NCBI RefSeq assembly: GCF_001649575.2
Contig: NC_051442.1
Coordinates: 27,106,519 to 27,170,518 of the forward strand
Direction: 5' to 3'
From: Kryptolebias marmoratus
Taxonomy: Eukaryota; Chordata; Actinopteri; Cyprinodontiformes; Rivulidae
Length of the DNA stretch: 64,000 bases
Part shown: one piece after another, positions 1 through 9,038 of the stretch
How the letters are laid out: each line of letters starts with the position of its first letter
How positions within the stretch are numbered: the first letter of the stretch is position 1
Program-made: the position numbers and the translations under genes
The notes under the pieces: model-generated
Told to the model about the DNA's origin: nothing
Seen by the model: only the letters and a program-made list of their open reading frames with translations
Databases searched by the model: none

Positions 1-581
1 TTAGTGATTTAGCTCAGACATCTTCTGGTGTTCCTGCTGTGAGCTGGTAAGAGTGTCTCCCTTAGTACTAAAGCTAATAAATCTTTTAAACTGAAGATAC
101 TGCTTATGACCATTTTTGACTCCTGGTTTCTCTGTGCATTTTCCGGTCCGTCGTGAGGAGAGTTTTGAGTTTCATTTAGGTAATATTTTGTCTCCTCAAC
201 AGAATCCAGTGTAATATACAGATTAGTTTATATAGAATTATTTATTCAGATTATCTTCAGAGAGTTGTAGTACAGTGCTGTGTTGATGGGGAAATGATTG
301 CAGATTGTGTTGTGCACTTTGAGCAGCCTGGTTGGCTAAAAAGGCATTAAGTTAAAATCTGTTTACTTTTTTAAAGTGTAACTGCAGCTTGTTGAGGTGA
401 AAAGTGTGAGTGTATTCAAGTTTTCAAGCACATTTCTCATGTTTGCTGAACGTTATGAGAGTTAATTAAAAAAAAAAAAAATTGGTCAAATGGAATGATT
501 TTACCTAAAATTAGAATCCATAAATATATATTTTTTGTTAATCAAATGATGAAATGAAAATATATTAAATATATACCCAAT
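1..581. other. AT-rich non-coding sequence left of the L1-A ORF1 remnant
   Basis: No coding region is visible. The 12-bp word TTAGTACTAAAG occurs at 62-73 and again at 582-593, directly before the ORF1 remnant. The 508 bp between them, which include an A-run near 468-480, may therefore be an insertion bounded by a target duplication, or the match may be chance. I cannot assign the sequence to a repeat family. Confidence 0.4.
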
Positions 582-595
582 TTAGTACTAAAGAG

Positions 596-988
596 ATGAT
601 TCTTAGGAAAGCCTGGGAACAAAAAGTGGAGATGGAAGGCAAGCGCCTCTATTTTGATAACGATTACGCTTCAGATGTAGTAGAAAAACGCAAAGCATAT
701 GGCCCGTTAAAGGCAGCCTTGAAGCAGAAAGGTGTCAGATTCCAGATACTGTATACTAAGATAAGAATCTTCTGGAACTCTGGAGTGTCAACCTACAAGA
801 ACGCGGACGATGCAGAGTCGGATATGATTAAGAAAGGTTTCGGCTTGCCTTGGGTAATAAAAGAGAACAAGCTAAAAGTGGCTAAGGAAAGATTGGATGC
901 ACTGTTACTATGGAAACAGATTAACAACTCCGGTGCAGGACAACGTGCGAGGGAGAAGCTTACAGAGTTTAGACGTGAGGATAAATGA
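596..988 (+). pseudogene. L1-A ORF1 C-terminal remnant
   Basis: This 130-residue reading frame resembles the C-terminal half of L1-type ORF1 proteins, the RNA-binding and nucleic-acid chaperone component of LINE particles. The diagnostic pattern is an ILRKAWEQK start, then KRKAYGPLKAALKQKG at about residues 31-46, then a basic QILYTKIRIFW strand at about 50-60. The coiled-coil N-terminus is missing, so the ATG at 596 is probably an internal Met of the original protein. The frame is open upstream for a few codons (FSTKEM), which fits a truncated remnant. The matching ORF2 lies 8.7 kb away because another transposon landed in the ORF1-ORF2 spacer. Confidence 0.7.
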
Positions 989-1889
989 CTCTGAGCAGAG
1001 GAGGTTTGCTTAAAATAATGCTATATTATATAAAGAAAGAGAAGAGAAATGTGTGTATGTGGGTTTTAAGATTTATTTGCCTGATTTAACCCTGTTTTGG
1101 TGACCAATCTCTCTTTAGTTACTAAAATTATTGAAAATTGGTCTTTTGATAGAGATATTCATTCAAAATACCGAATGTAGTAAATGTTGTAGCGTCTGCC
1201 AAATGTTGGACTTATCTAGTATAAGTGGACTTTATTCTACACAGTAAAAAATATTGATAATATTGATTAATATTTTAGTGTTATTCTAATTTAATATAAA
1301 TACAGTATTTATAACTATATGGAGTGTAAAACGGCTCTGACATTGGAGTTAAAAGTCAGAGTAAAATTCTAGATTCATGCAGAGAAACCTTTAACTCAGT
1401 GAAGTTTTGATAATGCGCCAGTAAAGAATTCTGCCAACCACCAAGAGGAGGAGGAGAAGAAGAAGAAGAAATTAGAATACTACAATGACATAGCGCCAGT
1501 TTTCTGAAGTTTGTGAAACAGAGTTGTGCTACAGATAAGGCAAGTAACGTTTAACAATCTGGTGTTGGTAACTTATTATAATAATAAATGTGACAAAGCA
1601 CAATATTATTTGCGGAACTTTAGTTCTTATCCATTAAATATGTTTGCAACTACTTTTATGTGTAAGGGCTTGCTTGCTTTGCTAGTGGTGAAAAACCTCA
1701 ATATCTGCTCATTTTTGTACCCGTCTCATCCTGTTGTTCACTTCAGGGTAGCGGGAGAAAGTGATATTTTGTAAGGGCGAGGCTTTGCCAGACAAGTTGT
1801 CCACCTCAAAATATTTGCTTGTTTTTTTTCTAAAGGCTGTTAAGGTAAGAATACGTAATTGTTGTCAATTGTAATAGTAGGAATGGCTA

Positions 1890-2600
1890 TGCCTTATGCC
1901 ATAGGTGCCAATTCCGTGGGTGCTTCGGGGTCGTAGCACCCACAGCAACGAGTCATGCTAGCATGGTTAGCACCGTGGATGTAGTGGCTAATAGGCGCCA
2001 ACAGCTTGAACAAGTTTAACAGTGGCGGCTGGCCAATAGAGAGCGCAAAGGCACTGCCCCACTACTCACATTACCTTGAATAAGACGTAAAAAAATTAAA
2101 TAAAAATTGAATAATAAAATAAAAATATTTCAAAATATATATTTTTAGTTGTGTAAGTCAAATATCTCATAGTTATTAACACAAAGTTGTTTCATTCATC
2201 AACATTGTCTGATTGGTGACGTATTTCTGCCCCAGGGCGCAAAAATCTTTGCCCATAGACTCTCGTTAAAAGTTTTACATGCGCAGTAGCTCCTCTTTAA
2301 TACAAGAGAATGGGTTCATTCTGGGGTGCACCTCTCCTGTGCCCAGAGCTGAATGCAGCTCGGCCCCACCCTCCCGCCGCCAGAGCGTGGGACTCCCGCC
2401 ACGGGGGCTGATGTCACATCCGTCTGTCATAAAGTTTGCCTGATTGAAAAGTCCAGCCGCGGGTGTGCTGCCTTTTATTCAAAGACAGTAGTAAGTTATA
2501 AAATGTGTTTGCCCATGTCCCTCTTGAAAATGAGATCTTGATCTCAACAGGGTTTACCTGGTTAAATACAGTGTCAGAGTGATGCCCTGTTTCCCTATCT
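1890..2600. repeat. Unassigned repeat-like sequence inside the CACTA-like element
   Basis: The stretch has features common in teleost interspersed repeats: a GTGGGTGCT / AGCACCCAC inverted pair near 1917-1941, a GC-rich patch near 2350-2410, and a tail near 2520-2570 (ATGAGATCTTGATCTCAACA) of a kind I associate with transposon or 3'-UTR repeats. I could not define its ends or class. The flanking 1253-1890 holds no coding sequence I trust, only a GA-rich run at 1445-1471. Confidence 0.3.
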
Positions 2601-2701
2601 GGAGGACCCGTTTTCAAAACATGGATATGTAAGTAAAAGGGTCTTTGCAACATTTAGCATATATATTTACTTTTAAATATGTTTATGGAATAGTAAGTCT
2701 G

Positions 2702-3114
2702 TGTCAGAAGGTGGGGATATGGCGGCGAACCCAGAACGCAGACTCATGGTGAAAGATAAAGAAAACTAATTTATTCCATAAAATAATAAACAAAAGGCTG
2801 ACGTGGCAGCAAAACTTAACAAAGACAAAATCCAAAAACCAGAAGCGAAGGCATGACAAGGATGAACAGTAAGGAGCAGGCAAAGCGGAATGATCCAGTG
2901 AGGGGTGAATGAGAATGACCAGTTTTTAAAGACAGAGGATAATGAGGAAAATGGACACAGGTGAGTGAGACTGATTACAAGCAGGTGGAGATGGGCGTGG
3001 CAGACATAATCGGAAAAGTACTGGGGAAGTGGAGAGTGACAGGGCATGAACACAGAAACTAATAAAAAAACAGAAACAAAACAAGAGTTCACAAAAACAC
3101 CAAAAACCATGACA
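2702..3114 (-). mobile_element. Solo LTR with 5-bp target duplication
   Basis: The 413-bp unit starts TGTCAGAAGG and ends CCATGACA, so it has TG...CA termini with a TGTCA/TGACA inverted repeat. It is flanked by the perfect 5-bp duplication GTCTG (2697-2701 and 3115-3119). The same sequence recurs as the two LTRs of the element at 5483-8309. An AATAAA-type signal on the minus strand indicates minus orientation. TG...CA ends plus a 5-bp duplication are the hallmark of integrase-mediated LTR insertion. The lone LTR is best explained by LTR-LTR recombination. It sits just left of an exon of the first CACTA-internal gene. Confidence 0.8.
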
Positions 3115-3138
3115 GTCTGCTTGTATTTATTGACATAG

Positions 3139-4768
3139 GAGCATTACTATGATCCAGAGAGCGGTTCAGGATACCTTGCATTGCGTTTAAAGACCATTCA
3201 AAGAAAAACTGCAGAGGACAGAGGTGCCTTAGGTAGTAAATCTCCCAAAAGTAAGTTTTCTCATTAGTCATTATGATATGTAAAGTAATGTAAAATCTCT
3301 GGCTGGGAGTTAATAACATGGTTTTTTAAATAATTTTTTAAGGTGGTGGACCAGGCCGTAGTCAATCCAGGTCTTTCACCATTGGCAAAGTGCTGTTGGA
3401 TGAGGAAGTGGAAGCAGCTATTGCTATTTTGAAACACTCTGCAGATGATGTCACTGTTCGTGAAGGTAACCTTCCATTATCCTCATTCAATGGTCAATGA
3501 TGAAAAGAAAGCAGCAAATGTCTTCTCTGTTTTTCCACAGTTTCTGGACACACCAGGACTGCTAAAACATCTTTATTCGTTACACTACTGAAATATTCAG
3601 TGGCAACAGTGATAGGAGTTTGTCCTGTAACCTGTGTGTTGCCAGTTTGAACCCGAGCTCTGTCTAAATTGTTGTGTCCTTGGGCAATACACTTCACATG
3701 CCTTGCCTGCTGATGATGATCAGAGGGCCCGGTGGCACCGGTGCATGGCAGCATCTCTTATGTCAGTCAGTGCAAAGACTACAATGTAGCTCACCACCAT
3801 CGGCGTGTGAATGACTAAATGTGGTCTAAATTGCCTTGGGGTCCTCTGGACTTCACAAGCGCTGTATAAGTACAGGCCATTTACCATCTTATCACTGTGT
3901 GAAATGCTTTTTTTATACATTTCAGATAGAACAAGATTTCAGACTCCTATTTGGTGAAGTCACTGCCAACAAATTTTTGGAGAAGTGACCCACCAGTCTC
4001 AAATCTAAGGTTATAAAGGAAAGCCATGGACTCATAACCACCACTGAACTCTTGGATTTATTGCGGAATGCCGAGTTGGGTGCTGAAGTTGAGAATGGTA
4101 TGTTGGTCATCTTGGTAATTGTGACAAATTAATGTGTTTGTGAGATGATGGTAACCTGAAGTTTGTTGGTGTGTAGTTGGGATGGTGACATGTTTGCTAT
4201 TTTGCTTCTGCTGCATCTGCTACCACCATCTGCACAAGGGCGAAAGAGGCCAGGCAAGATGTCTGCATCTCAAACAGTGGATCACCTCATCAGATTTCTA
4301 AAGGCAGTGCTAAACAATTGTTTAAACATAAAAATACAAAATTTAGTCTCTTCACTTTTACAAATCACTACTTGATTCTGTCTGATCTTCATTCAGAAAT
4401 TTGTCACTAAATACTTTTGTCATGTTTTTTTGTTTTGTTTTGTTATGTAGGTTGGAACCAGTGTACAGGAGCATCTTGATAAAATCACGGAACATACTCA
4501 GTCCCTCCTCCTTGCGCAGGGATCCATCCGAAGCAGTATTCATGCATTCTTTATTGTGATCGACAACTATGCCATTGTGTGTAAGGCAACATGTTCAGTT
4601 GGAGCCCTTGATGAGCTCTTTAAGGCCCATTATGTTTTTGGTACATCATACAGTGCTCCCTTGACCAACTTCTTCACCTTTCTCCAAACAACTGTTTACA
4701 ACATTGATGTTGGAGAAACAAAGGAAACGCTCAGAGTTGCAGAGTTGAAAGCAAGAATGCACCGTTAG
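3139..4768 (+). pseudogene. Decayed multi-exon gene 1 of the CACTA-like element
   Basis: Conserved exon-like blocks with splice signals can be traced at 3139-3250 (donor gtaagt), 3343-3465 (donor gtaacc), 3541-~3561 (RFLDTPG-type, cut short by a SINE), 3926-4097 (donor gtatgt), about 4177-4303 and 4451-4768 (stop TAG). The product contains LLPPSAQGRKRPGKMSASQ followed by a block ending FLQTTVYNIDVGETKE. I recall this architecture from multicopy, uncharacterised teleost proteins often annotated as SAM-domain-containing. The role is unknown. It is broken: an in-frame TGA at 3986-3988 where the family probably has Trp, a doubtful phase at the 4097/4177 junction, and a non-canonical GC donor near 4304. 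No 5' exons are found; the solo LTR lies just upstream. Confidence 0.6.
3595..3900 (+). mobile_element. tRNA-derived SINE inside an intron/exon of gene 1
   Basis: The unit begins with a tRNA-like head. A B-box-like GTTTGAACCC lies near 3648, preceded by a degenerate A box. The body is a widespread teleost SINE type, with phrases such as TTGTGTCCTTGGGCAA, TGATCAGAGGGCCCGGTGGC and CGCTGTATAAGTACAGGCCA near the 3' end. It interrupts the exon starting at 3541 of the surrounding gene relic. The ends are approximate, and I see no clean target duplication. Confidence 0.7.
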
Positions 4769-4782
4769 TGTGACCTCAAACA

Positions 4783-5482
4783 ATGAAGTGTTGCATCTGC
4801 AAATATGACAATGGTACATCAAACAGCCTTGTAAAGCACATGAAAGTAATCCATGGTCTCTGCTCTGGCAAGACTCTCCATATTAAATGTGGTCAAGTAG
4901 GATGCTCACGTTCTTTTGGTAGCTTTTCTGGTTTTAGAAAGCATCTAAATAGGTGTCATGTTAGTGGTTCGTTTGAATCTGTGAAAGATGAGGAGTTTGC
5001 ACCTCACAAAAATGTTGTGGACACAACAGATGCCATAGATGTTGAATTGGTGACTGAGTCTTTAGAGGCGGACACAGATTTATCTTCAGCAAACATTGTA
5101 AATAGTTGTGCATCAGTAATTTCTGATATAGAGGCTGCAGGTTTTGGCCAAAGTTTGGTGAATTCTGCAGTGATTTCCATAGAAGAGATTGTAAAAGACA
5201 TCCAACATCATGCTAAAGAAACTGTCATAAAGAATGTATTTAGCAATGAAAGAGACACTGTAATGTGTAAGAAGGTTGAAGCATGTTTTGAAGAACAAGA
5301 GAATCCTTTCACAATTCTTAACTCGAAATACAAACGATCAAATTTTTGTCAGGCAAGTGGAAAACTGTAAAACCGATTGAATGTGTAATTGGATCAAGAT
5401 TTGACACAAGACGAAATAAGAAGACTGGAACATATGATCAGGTTGTAGTTCAAGACAAGTTCATGTATGGTCCAATTTTATC
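4783..5482 (+). pseudogene. CACTA-like gene 2, N-terminal part: C2H2 fingers plus transposase-like start
   Basis: The ATG at 4783 lies 14 nt after the stop of gene 1. The product starts with zinc-finger-like Cys/His patterns (CCICKY...HMKVIHG and CGQVGCSRSFGSFSGFRKHLNRCH, residues about 2-58), then an acidic stretch. A frameshift in the T-run near 5343-5347 moves the frame. The new frame continues with GKWKTVKP, RFDTRRNKKTGTYDQ and DKFMYGPIL up to 5482. This order (fingers, then a GTY-DKF-Y-PIL block) matches large uncharacterised teleost proteins that I regard as probable CACTA-type transposases. The gene is cut at 5483 by an LTR element and resumes at 8322 with the middle, presumably including the catalytic core, missing. 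Confidence 0.55.
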
Positions 5483-5915
5483 TGTCATGTACGGTGGAGA
5501 TGGAGGCGAACCCAGATAGCAGACTCATAACTCGGAACTAAACAAAAAACTAATTTATTAAACGAAAACAAAAAGCTGACGGGGCAGCGGAACAAGAACG
5601 TAAACTAAAACCAGAGACACGGTGAACACAGGACAAGTACAAATGAACAATGAACAATGATCCGACGGGGTGGTGGAGGAAATGACCGGGTTTTGAACAC
5701 AGAGGAAAACGAGGTAAGTGGAAACAGGTGGCATGATTGCAAAGTTTGGACAGGTGTAGATGGGCATGGCAGGGAAACCAGGAGGGAGACTGAGGAGGAG
5801 TAGGAAAAGCATGAACACGAGACAAGACAGAATCCAACCAGAAAACACACAACCAAATAACAAAATAAACATGAAACAAGCCCAAAACAAAGAAAACCCT
5901 AATCCCTAAAAACCG
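5483..5915 (-). repeat. Left LTR (3' LTR in element sense)
   Basis: It aligns by eye along its length with the solo LTR: TGTCA start, GGCGAACCCAGA, GCAGACTCAT, a TTTATT block, AAGCTGACG, GACCGGGTTTT and an AGATGGGCATGGCAG segment. The inner end (near 5915, CTAAAAACCGAC) is decayed and approximate. Open frames here on either strand are by-products of the repeat. Confidence 0.65.
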
Positions 5916-6061
5916 ACCTGGCAAAAGGCATGGGGAAAAGCTCAGATGCTCAGGGGAGAAAAAAGGGTAACAAAGAGTCGGAGTTTCGGGGGAACGGCCC
6001 GGGCGCTGTCCTCAGAGGAGCGAGAGTTCTGGGGGATGGCCTGGGCGTCGTCCTCGGTGGA

Positions 6062-7138
6062 TCAAAAGTTCAGGCCGGGACGCCGCCCTCGGCAGAGCAA
6101 GAGTCCTGGAGGCCGGACTGGACCAAGGCCAAGCCGGCAAGCACAAAGCAGGCTTTGGCGAGGCTGGCGTGAGCGAAGCGGGCTTTGGCGAAGCTGGCGT
6201 GAGCGCAGCAGGCGAGGACCAGGCTGGCATGAGCGCAGCAGGCAAGGACCAGGTTGGCGTGAGCGCAGCGGGCTGGGCGTATCATGGAAACCTCGGCGTG
6301 GCAGATTGGAGCGAGGCGTCGATCCAGACCCTCGGCGTGGTAGAGTGGAGCGAGGCGTCGATCCAGACCCTCGGCGGAACGGAGCAGAGGCGTCGTCTTC
6401 AGTGACCCCCTCGGAGTCTGGATGAGGGGCATCGACGTCCTCGGCGACCCCCTTGGAGACACAGAGAGGTAGGGTGTCGTCGTCGACCCCCATCAAGGCA
6501 CGGACTGGCGGTGGGGCGCCGCCTCCGACCCCCACTGAAACGTTAGCAGACTCCGCAGTATTGGCAGGTCTTGCTGTGGGCTCTGCAGCGGCCGCAGGGA
6601 ACCTGGAGGATGATGCCAAAGACGCCGAGAGCGGTACAGAAAACGGGACCGAAGACACTGCAGGCGACTCGGAAGACAGGACTGATGAGGAAGGTGTGGT
6701 GGCGTCCAACCGAACCGAAAACTTAGCCAGCGGCCGCGGCAGAACTGGAGACTTTGCCGGCGGAACTGGTGAGTCAAAGAGTGGCACTGGAGACGAGACT
6801 GAAGGTTGACAGGGTGAACGGAATGGCTTGGGTGAAGGGTGAACTGGAGGTGAAGGTGGTTGGAGATCAGTGGATGAAATAGTTAAATGTCCTTTTAACT
6901 GGGTTACATTAGTGTAGATGCTGGAGTAGTGTGCCAGACTGAGGAGACCAGGACGGGACAGTAGGATTCTTTCAATAAGTGAGAAGGCCATAAGGTTGTG
7001 CTTTGGGTCTGTGATAGTGGCTGTTGATGAAAGAAGTCTATTGATTTGATTGGAGATGTCTATGAGGCCACTTCGCTCTGCCGCTCTGTTCTTGTCAGGA
7101 TCTGTGGAGATGAAGGCAGTCCCAGAGCGCAGACTCAT
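6062..7138 (-). CDS. Pro/Ser-rich ORF of the LTR element, function unknown
   Basis: The frame is open on the minus strand from a Met at 7138 (MSLRSGTAF..., within the end of the LTR), with another possible Met at 7186, to 6062. The first 90 residues or so look globular (SNQINRLL, HNLMAFSLIERILL). The middle is rich in Pro, Ser and Ala. The C-terminus has four 10-residue repeats of SRQPGP-LLR type followed by basic low-complexity sequence. I recognise no gag, zinc-knuckle, protease or polymerase motif, so any structural (gag-like) role is only a guess from its position after the 5' LTR. The unusually GC-rich DNA contrasts with its neighbours. Confidence 0.4.
   Translation of the reverse strand: MSLRSGTAFISTDPDKNRAAERSGLIDISNQINRLLSSTATITDPKHNLMAFSLIERILLSRPGLLSLAHYSSIYTNVTQLKGHLTISSTDLQPPSPPVHPSPKPFRSPCQPSVSSPVPLFDSPVPPAKSPVLPRPLAKFSVRLDATTPSSSVLSSESPAVSSVPFSVPLSASLASSSRFPAAAAEPTARPANTAESANVSVGVGGGAPPPVRALMGVDDDTLPLCVSKGVAEDVDAPHPDSEGVTEDDASAPFRRGSGSTPRSTLPRRGSGSTPRSNLPRRGFHDTPSPLRSRQPGPCLLRSCQPGPRLLRSRQLRQSPLRSRQPRQSLLCACRLGLGPVRPPGLLLCRGRRPGLNF
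6151..6270. repeat. Minisatellite, four 30-bp units
   Basis: Units start at 6151, 6181, 6211 and 6241. Each begins GGC, has GGCGTGAGCG or GGCATGAGCG in the middle and ends GCAGCA/GCAGCG/GAAGCG. The length is a multiple of three, so in the minus-strand ORF it gives a 10-residue repeat. Confidence 0.85.
6292..6369. repeat. Minisatellite, two 39-bp units
   Basis: Two nearly identical 39-bp units (6292-6330 and 6331-6369) start CTCGGCGTGG and end GCGTCGATCCAGACC, followed by a partial third start at 6370. They lie in the same minus-strand ORF and encode a 13-residue repeat (RRGSGSTPRS type). Confidence 0.85.
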
Positions 7139-8309
7139 TTTAAATAACGAATTTATTAAAGTAAAAAATAAACAGAACAAAAACAAAAAGCTGACGTAGC
7201 AGTAGAGACTAAATAATAACTAAGTGTGAACATAAAGCACGGAGCAACGAAGTACAAACAAAAACAGGAAGGGGCACGGAGCGGGTAAACCAGGAAGCAA
7301 CAAAAACAATGAACAGTGAGTGGAGGAGATGACCGGGTTTTTAAACACAGGAGAAGATTAGATAAGTGGACACAGGCATACATGCCAACCATCCCGCATT
7401 GGGCGGGACAGTCCCGCATTTAGCCCCCCGTCCCTTGTCCCGCATCACCCTGTGCGGGACAGCCAAAAGTCCCGCATTTGGCCCTCACACGCCACACTTT
7501 GTATTTGTTACGCAAAAAAAAAACACGCACACGGCCTTTTTGTCACTTTAACGCTATATTTAGCGAGTTTTCAGATCCCTCTAGCATTTTTTTAAAGCCA
7601 CTAGCGACAAATCTAGTGACTTTGGTGGCTAAATGTGAGAAAGCACTCATGCTGCAGCATACCGTAAGCCCCGCCCACTTCCCCAAGCACTGACAGCTGT
7701 CAATCTGACAGCAGAGAGGAGACCTGCTCCACTCTGTGTCCACAGTGACGCAAATCCAGTAGCATTTTCTGTATTTCCTAGCTGTCTGCACATGTGTAAA
7801 TGATATGATCGATAACAGAGACACGTCACTGATCAGGGGCCCCTCCGCTNGGGGGGGGGGGGCGCAGGAGCGTGATTGTTTCCGTTTGAGTCGTGTTGTC
7901 ATCTGATGACAGAGAGCTAAAGATGGAGAGGCAGAAAACTGAAGAGGCAGAAAGATTATTGATCAGAATTCAGGAAAATCATGTTGAATCTATGATGTTT
8001 GTGTGTATTTCTGGGAGTGGGTTTTTTGAAAGATGTTTTAAAGACATGATCAGCTGATGAATAGATAAGCTTTGTCACGATATGTTGTCCCACATTGACA
8101 TTCCCAAATGTTGGCAAGTATGCACAGGTGAGTGATACAAATTGCTGTCAGGTGGAGATGGGTGTGGCAGAGCGACAAGTGAGTAACTGAGGAGGAATGA
8201 GTGGTGACAGAAAAACACAAAGGGACGAGTAACAAAATCTAAACTGAGACAAGAATAACTGAACACAATCAGCAAACAAAAACAATAAACAAAAACTCAA
8301 AACCCCACA
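7093..8309 (-). repeat. Right LTR (5' LTR in element sense), split by an insertion
   Basis: The LTR starts TGTCAGGATC at 7093 and matches the other two LTR copies (CCCAGAGCGCAGACTCAT, AAAGCTGACGTAG, GACCGGGTTTTTAAACACAGG). It is interrupted after 7376 and resumes at 8123 (CACAGGTGAGTGA, AGGTGGAGATGGGTGTGGCAG) to about 8309. Without the insertion it is about 465 bp, comparable with the 413-bp solo copy. Confidence 0.7.
7377..8122. mobile_element. 746-bp terminal-inverted-repeat DNA element inside the LTR
   Basis: Ends are CATACATGCCAAC (left) and GTTGGCAAGTATG (right), a 13-bp inverted repeat with one mismatch. CACAGG flanks both sides (7371-7376 and 8123-8128), and the intact solo LTR shows the unoccupied sequence GGACACAGGTGAGTGA. 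If the ends are taken one base further out (GCATAC...), the duplication shortens to ACAG. Subterminal GTCCCGCA / TGCGGGAC words repeat near the left end (7397-7480). No transposase is visible, so it is non-autonomous; I do not assign a superfamily. One N precedes a poly-G run at 7850. Confidence 0.7.
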
Positions 8310-8321
8310 GTTCTTTCCCCA

Positions 8322-9038
8322 ATGTTATCCCAATGTCTGTGTGTATATTTAAAGCATCTGATTGTGGATCATCACACGCTGTTTAAAAAGTTGTATCCAC
8401 AGAAAAAACTTTTACCAAAGCACCATTTTCTCATTCATTATTCACTGTGCATTCAGAAAATTGGTCCTGTACTTCATAGCTGGAGCATGCGTGATAAAGG
8501 TAAACACAATTTTTTTAAGAAACAGTTAAAGTCATTTAAAAACATTACCAAAACACGTGCTAAAAAACATCAAAATCATATGGCACATGTTTGGCAAGCT
8601 TCATCAACTTTTAATCGATTGGACATTGGACCAGGGAGAATGGTATCTTTAAACATGGTAAAAGGAGGTTCTGACATTTCTGAGGCAGTGCAAGTGTCCG
8701 GTGAGGTTCAAGTTATAAAAGTGAACTGGGCAAAACACAATGGGTTTATTTACCATCCTCGTATGGTTATTTGTGGCAAAGTTGAATCTGAGATGCCTGT
8801 CTTTTATCAGATCAAGTCTGTGTTCATAGTTAAAGAGAAACTGTTGCTGCTTACATTGCCTTTATGTACAGTAACTTTTCATGAACATTTTCATGCTTAT
8901 GAAGTTACTAAAACAATGCAAGATTTTGCTGTGTTTGATGTTAAACAACTATGTTATCTGAAGCCCTTTGACATACAAATGTCATATGAAGCAAATGACA
9001 CTGCTCTGTTTGTTGTCCCATATAGCTATCTTTGGTGA
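8322..9038 (+). pseudogene. CACTA-like gene 2, C-terminal part
   Basis: The 238-residue frame contains a PKHHFLIHY block (about residues 33-41), a GP-LHSWSMRDKGKHNFFK block (about 48-66) and KSFKNITKTRAKKHQNHM. This pattern is shared by large uncharacterised teleost transposase-like proteins. It resembles in order the HH-L-HL...GP-Q-RWMYPFER region of plant CACTA transposases, though that relation is my inference. The Met at 8322 is internal, so this is the tail of the gene begun at 4783. The end (TATAGCTATCTTTGG then TGA) appears natural. About 470 bp of AT-rich sequence follow to the right terminus. Confidence 0.55.

Larger units (their letters stand above)
5483..8309 (-). mobile_element. 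LTR element without visible polymerase
   Basis: Two copies of the LTR defined at 2702-3114 flank about 1.2 kb of internal sequence: left LTR 5483 to about 5915, right LTR 7093-8309 (enlarged by a 746-bp insertion). Both start with TGTCA on the plus strand. The internal part encodes a Pro/Ser-rich frame on the minus strand but no protease, reverse transcriptase or integrase, so it looks like a non-autonomous LTR element. I find no clear primer-binding site or polypurine tract. The 5 bp outside each end (TTATC and GTTCT) do not match, and coding sequence of gene 2 is missing across the insertion, which suggests a deletion here. Confidence 0.65.

Noticed and set aside
1526..1774. 82-codon plus-strand frame
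   Set aside because: No recognisable domain, AT-rich composition, and no splice or transcription context.
3595..3700. A tRNA gene suggested by A/B-box-like words
   Set aside because: The tRNA-like head is degenerate and continues into a known SINE-type body; no cloverleaf can be drawn.
5550..5924. Hydrophobic Cys-rich minus-strand frames resembling membrane proteins
   Set aside because: They lie wholly in the left LTR and have counterparts in the other LTR copies; repeat sequence read in a coding frame.
6169..6809. Plus-strand Gly/Glu-rich frames
   Set aside because: Antisense to the LTR-element ORF and created by the GC-rich minisatellites.
8322..9038. An independent intact gene starting at 8322
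   Set aside because: The Met is internal to a larger family protein whose N-terminal part lies at 4783-5482.
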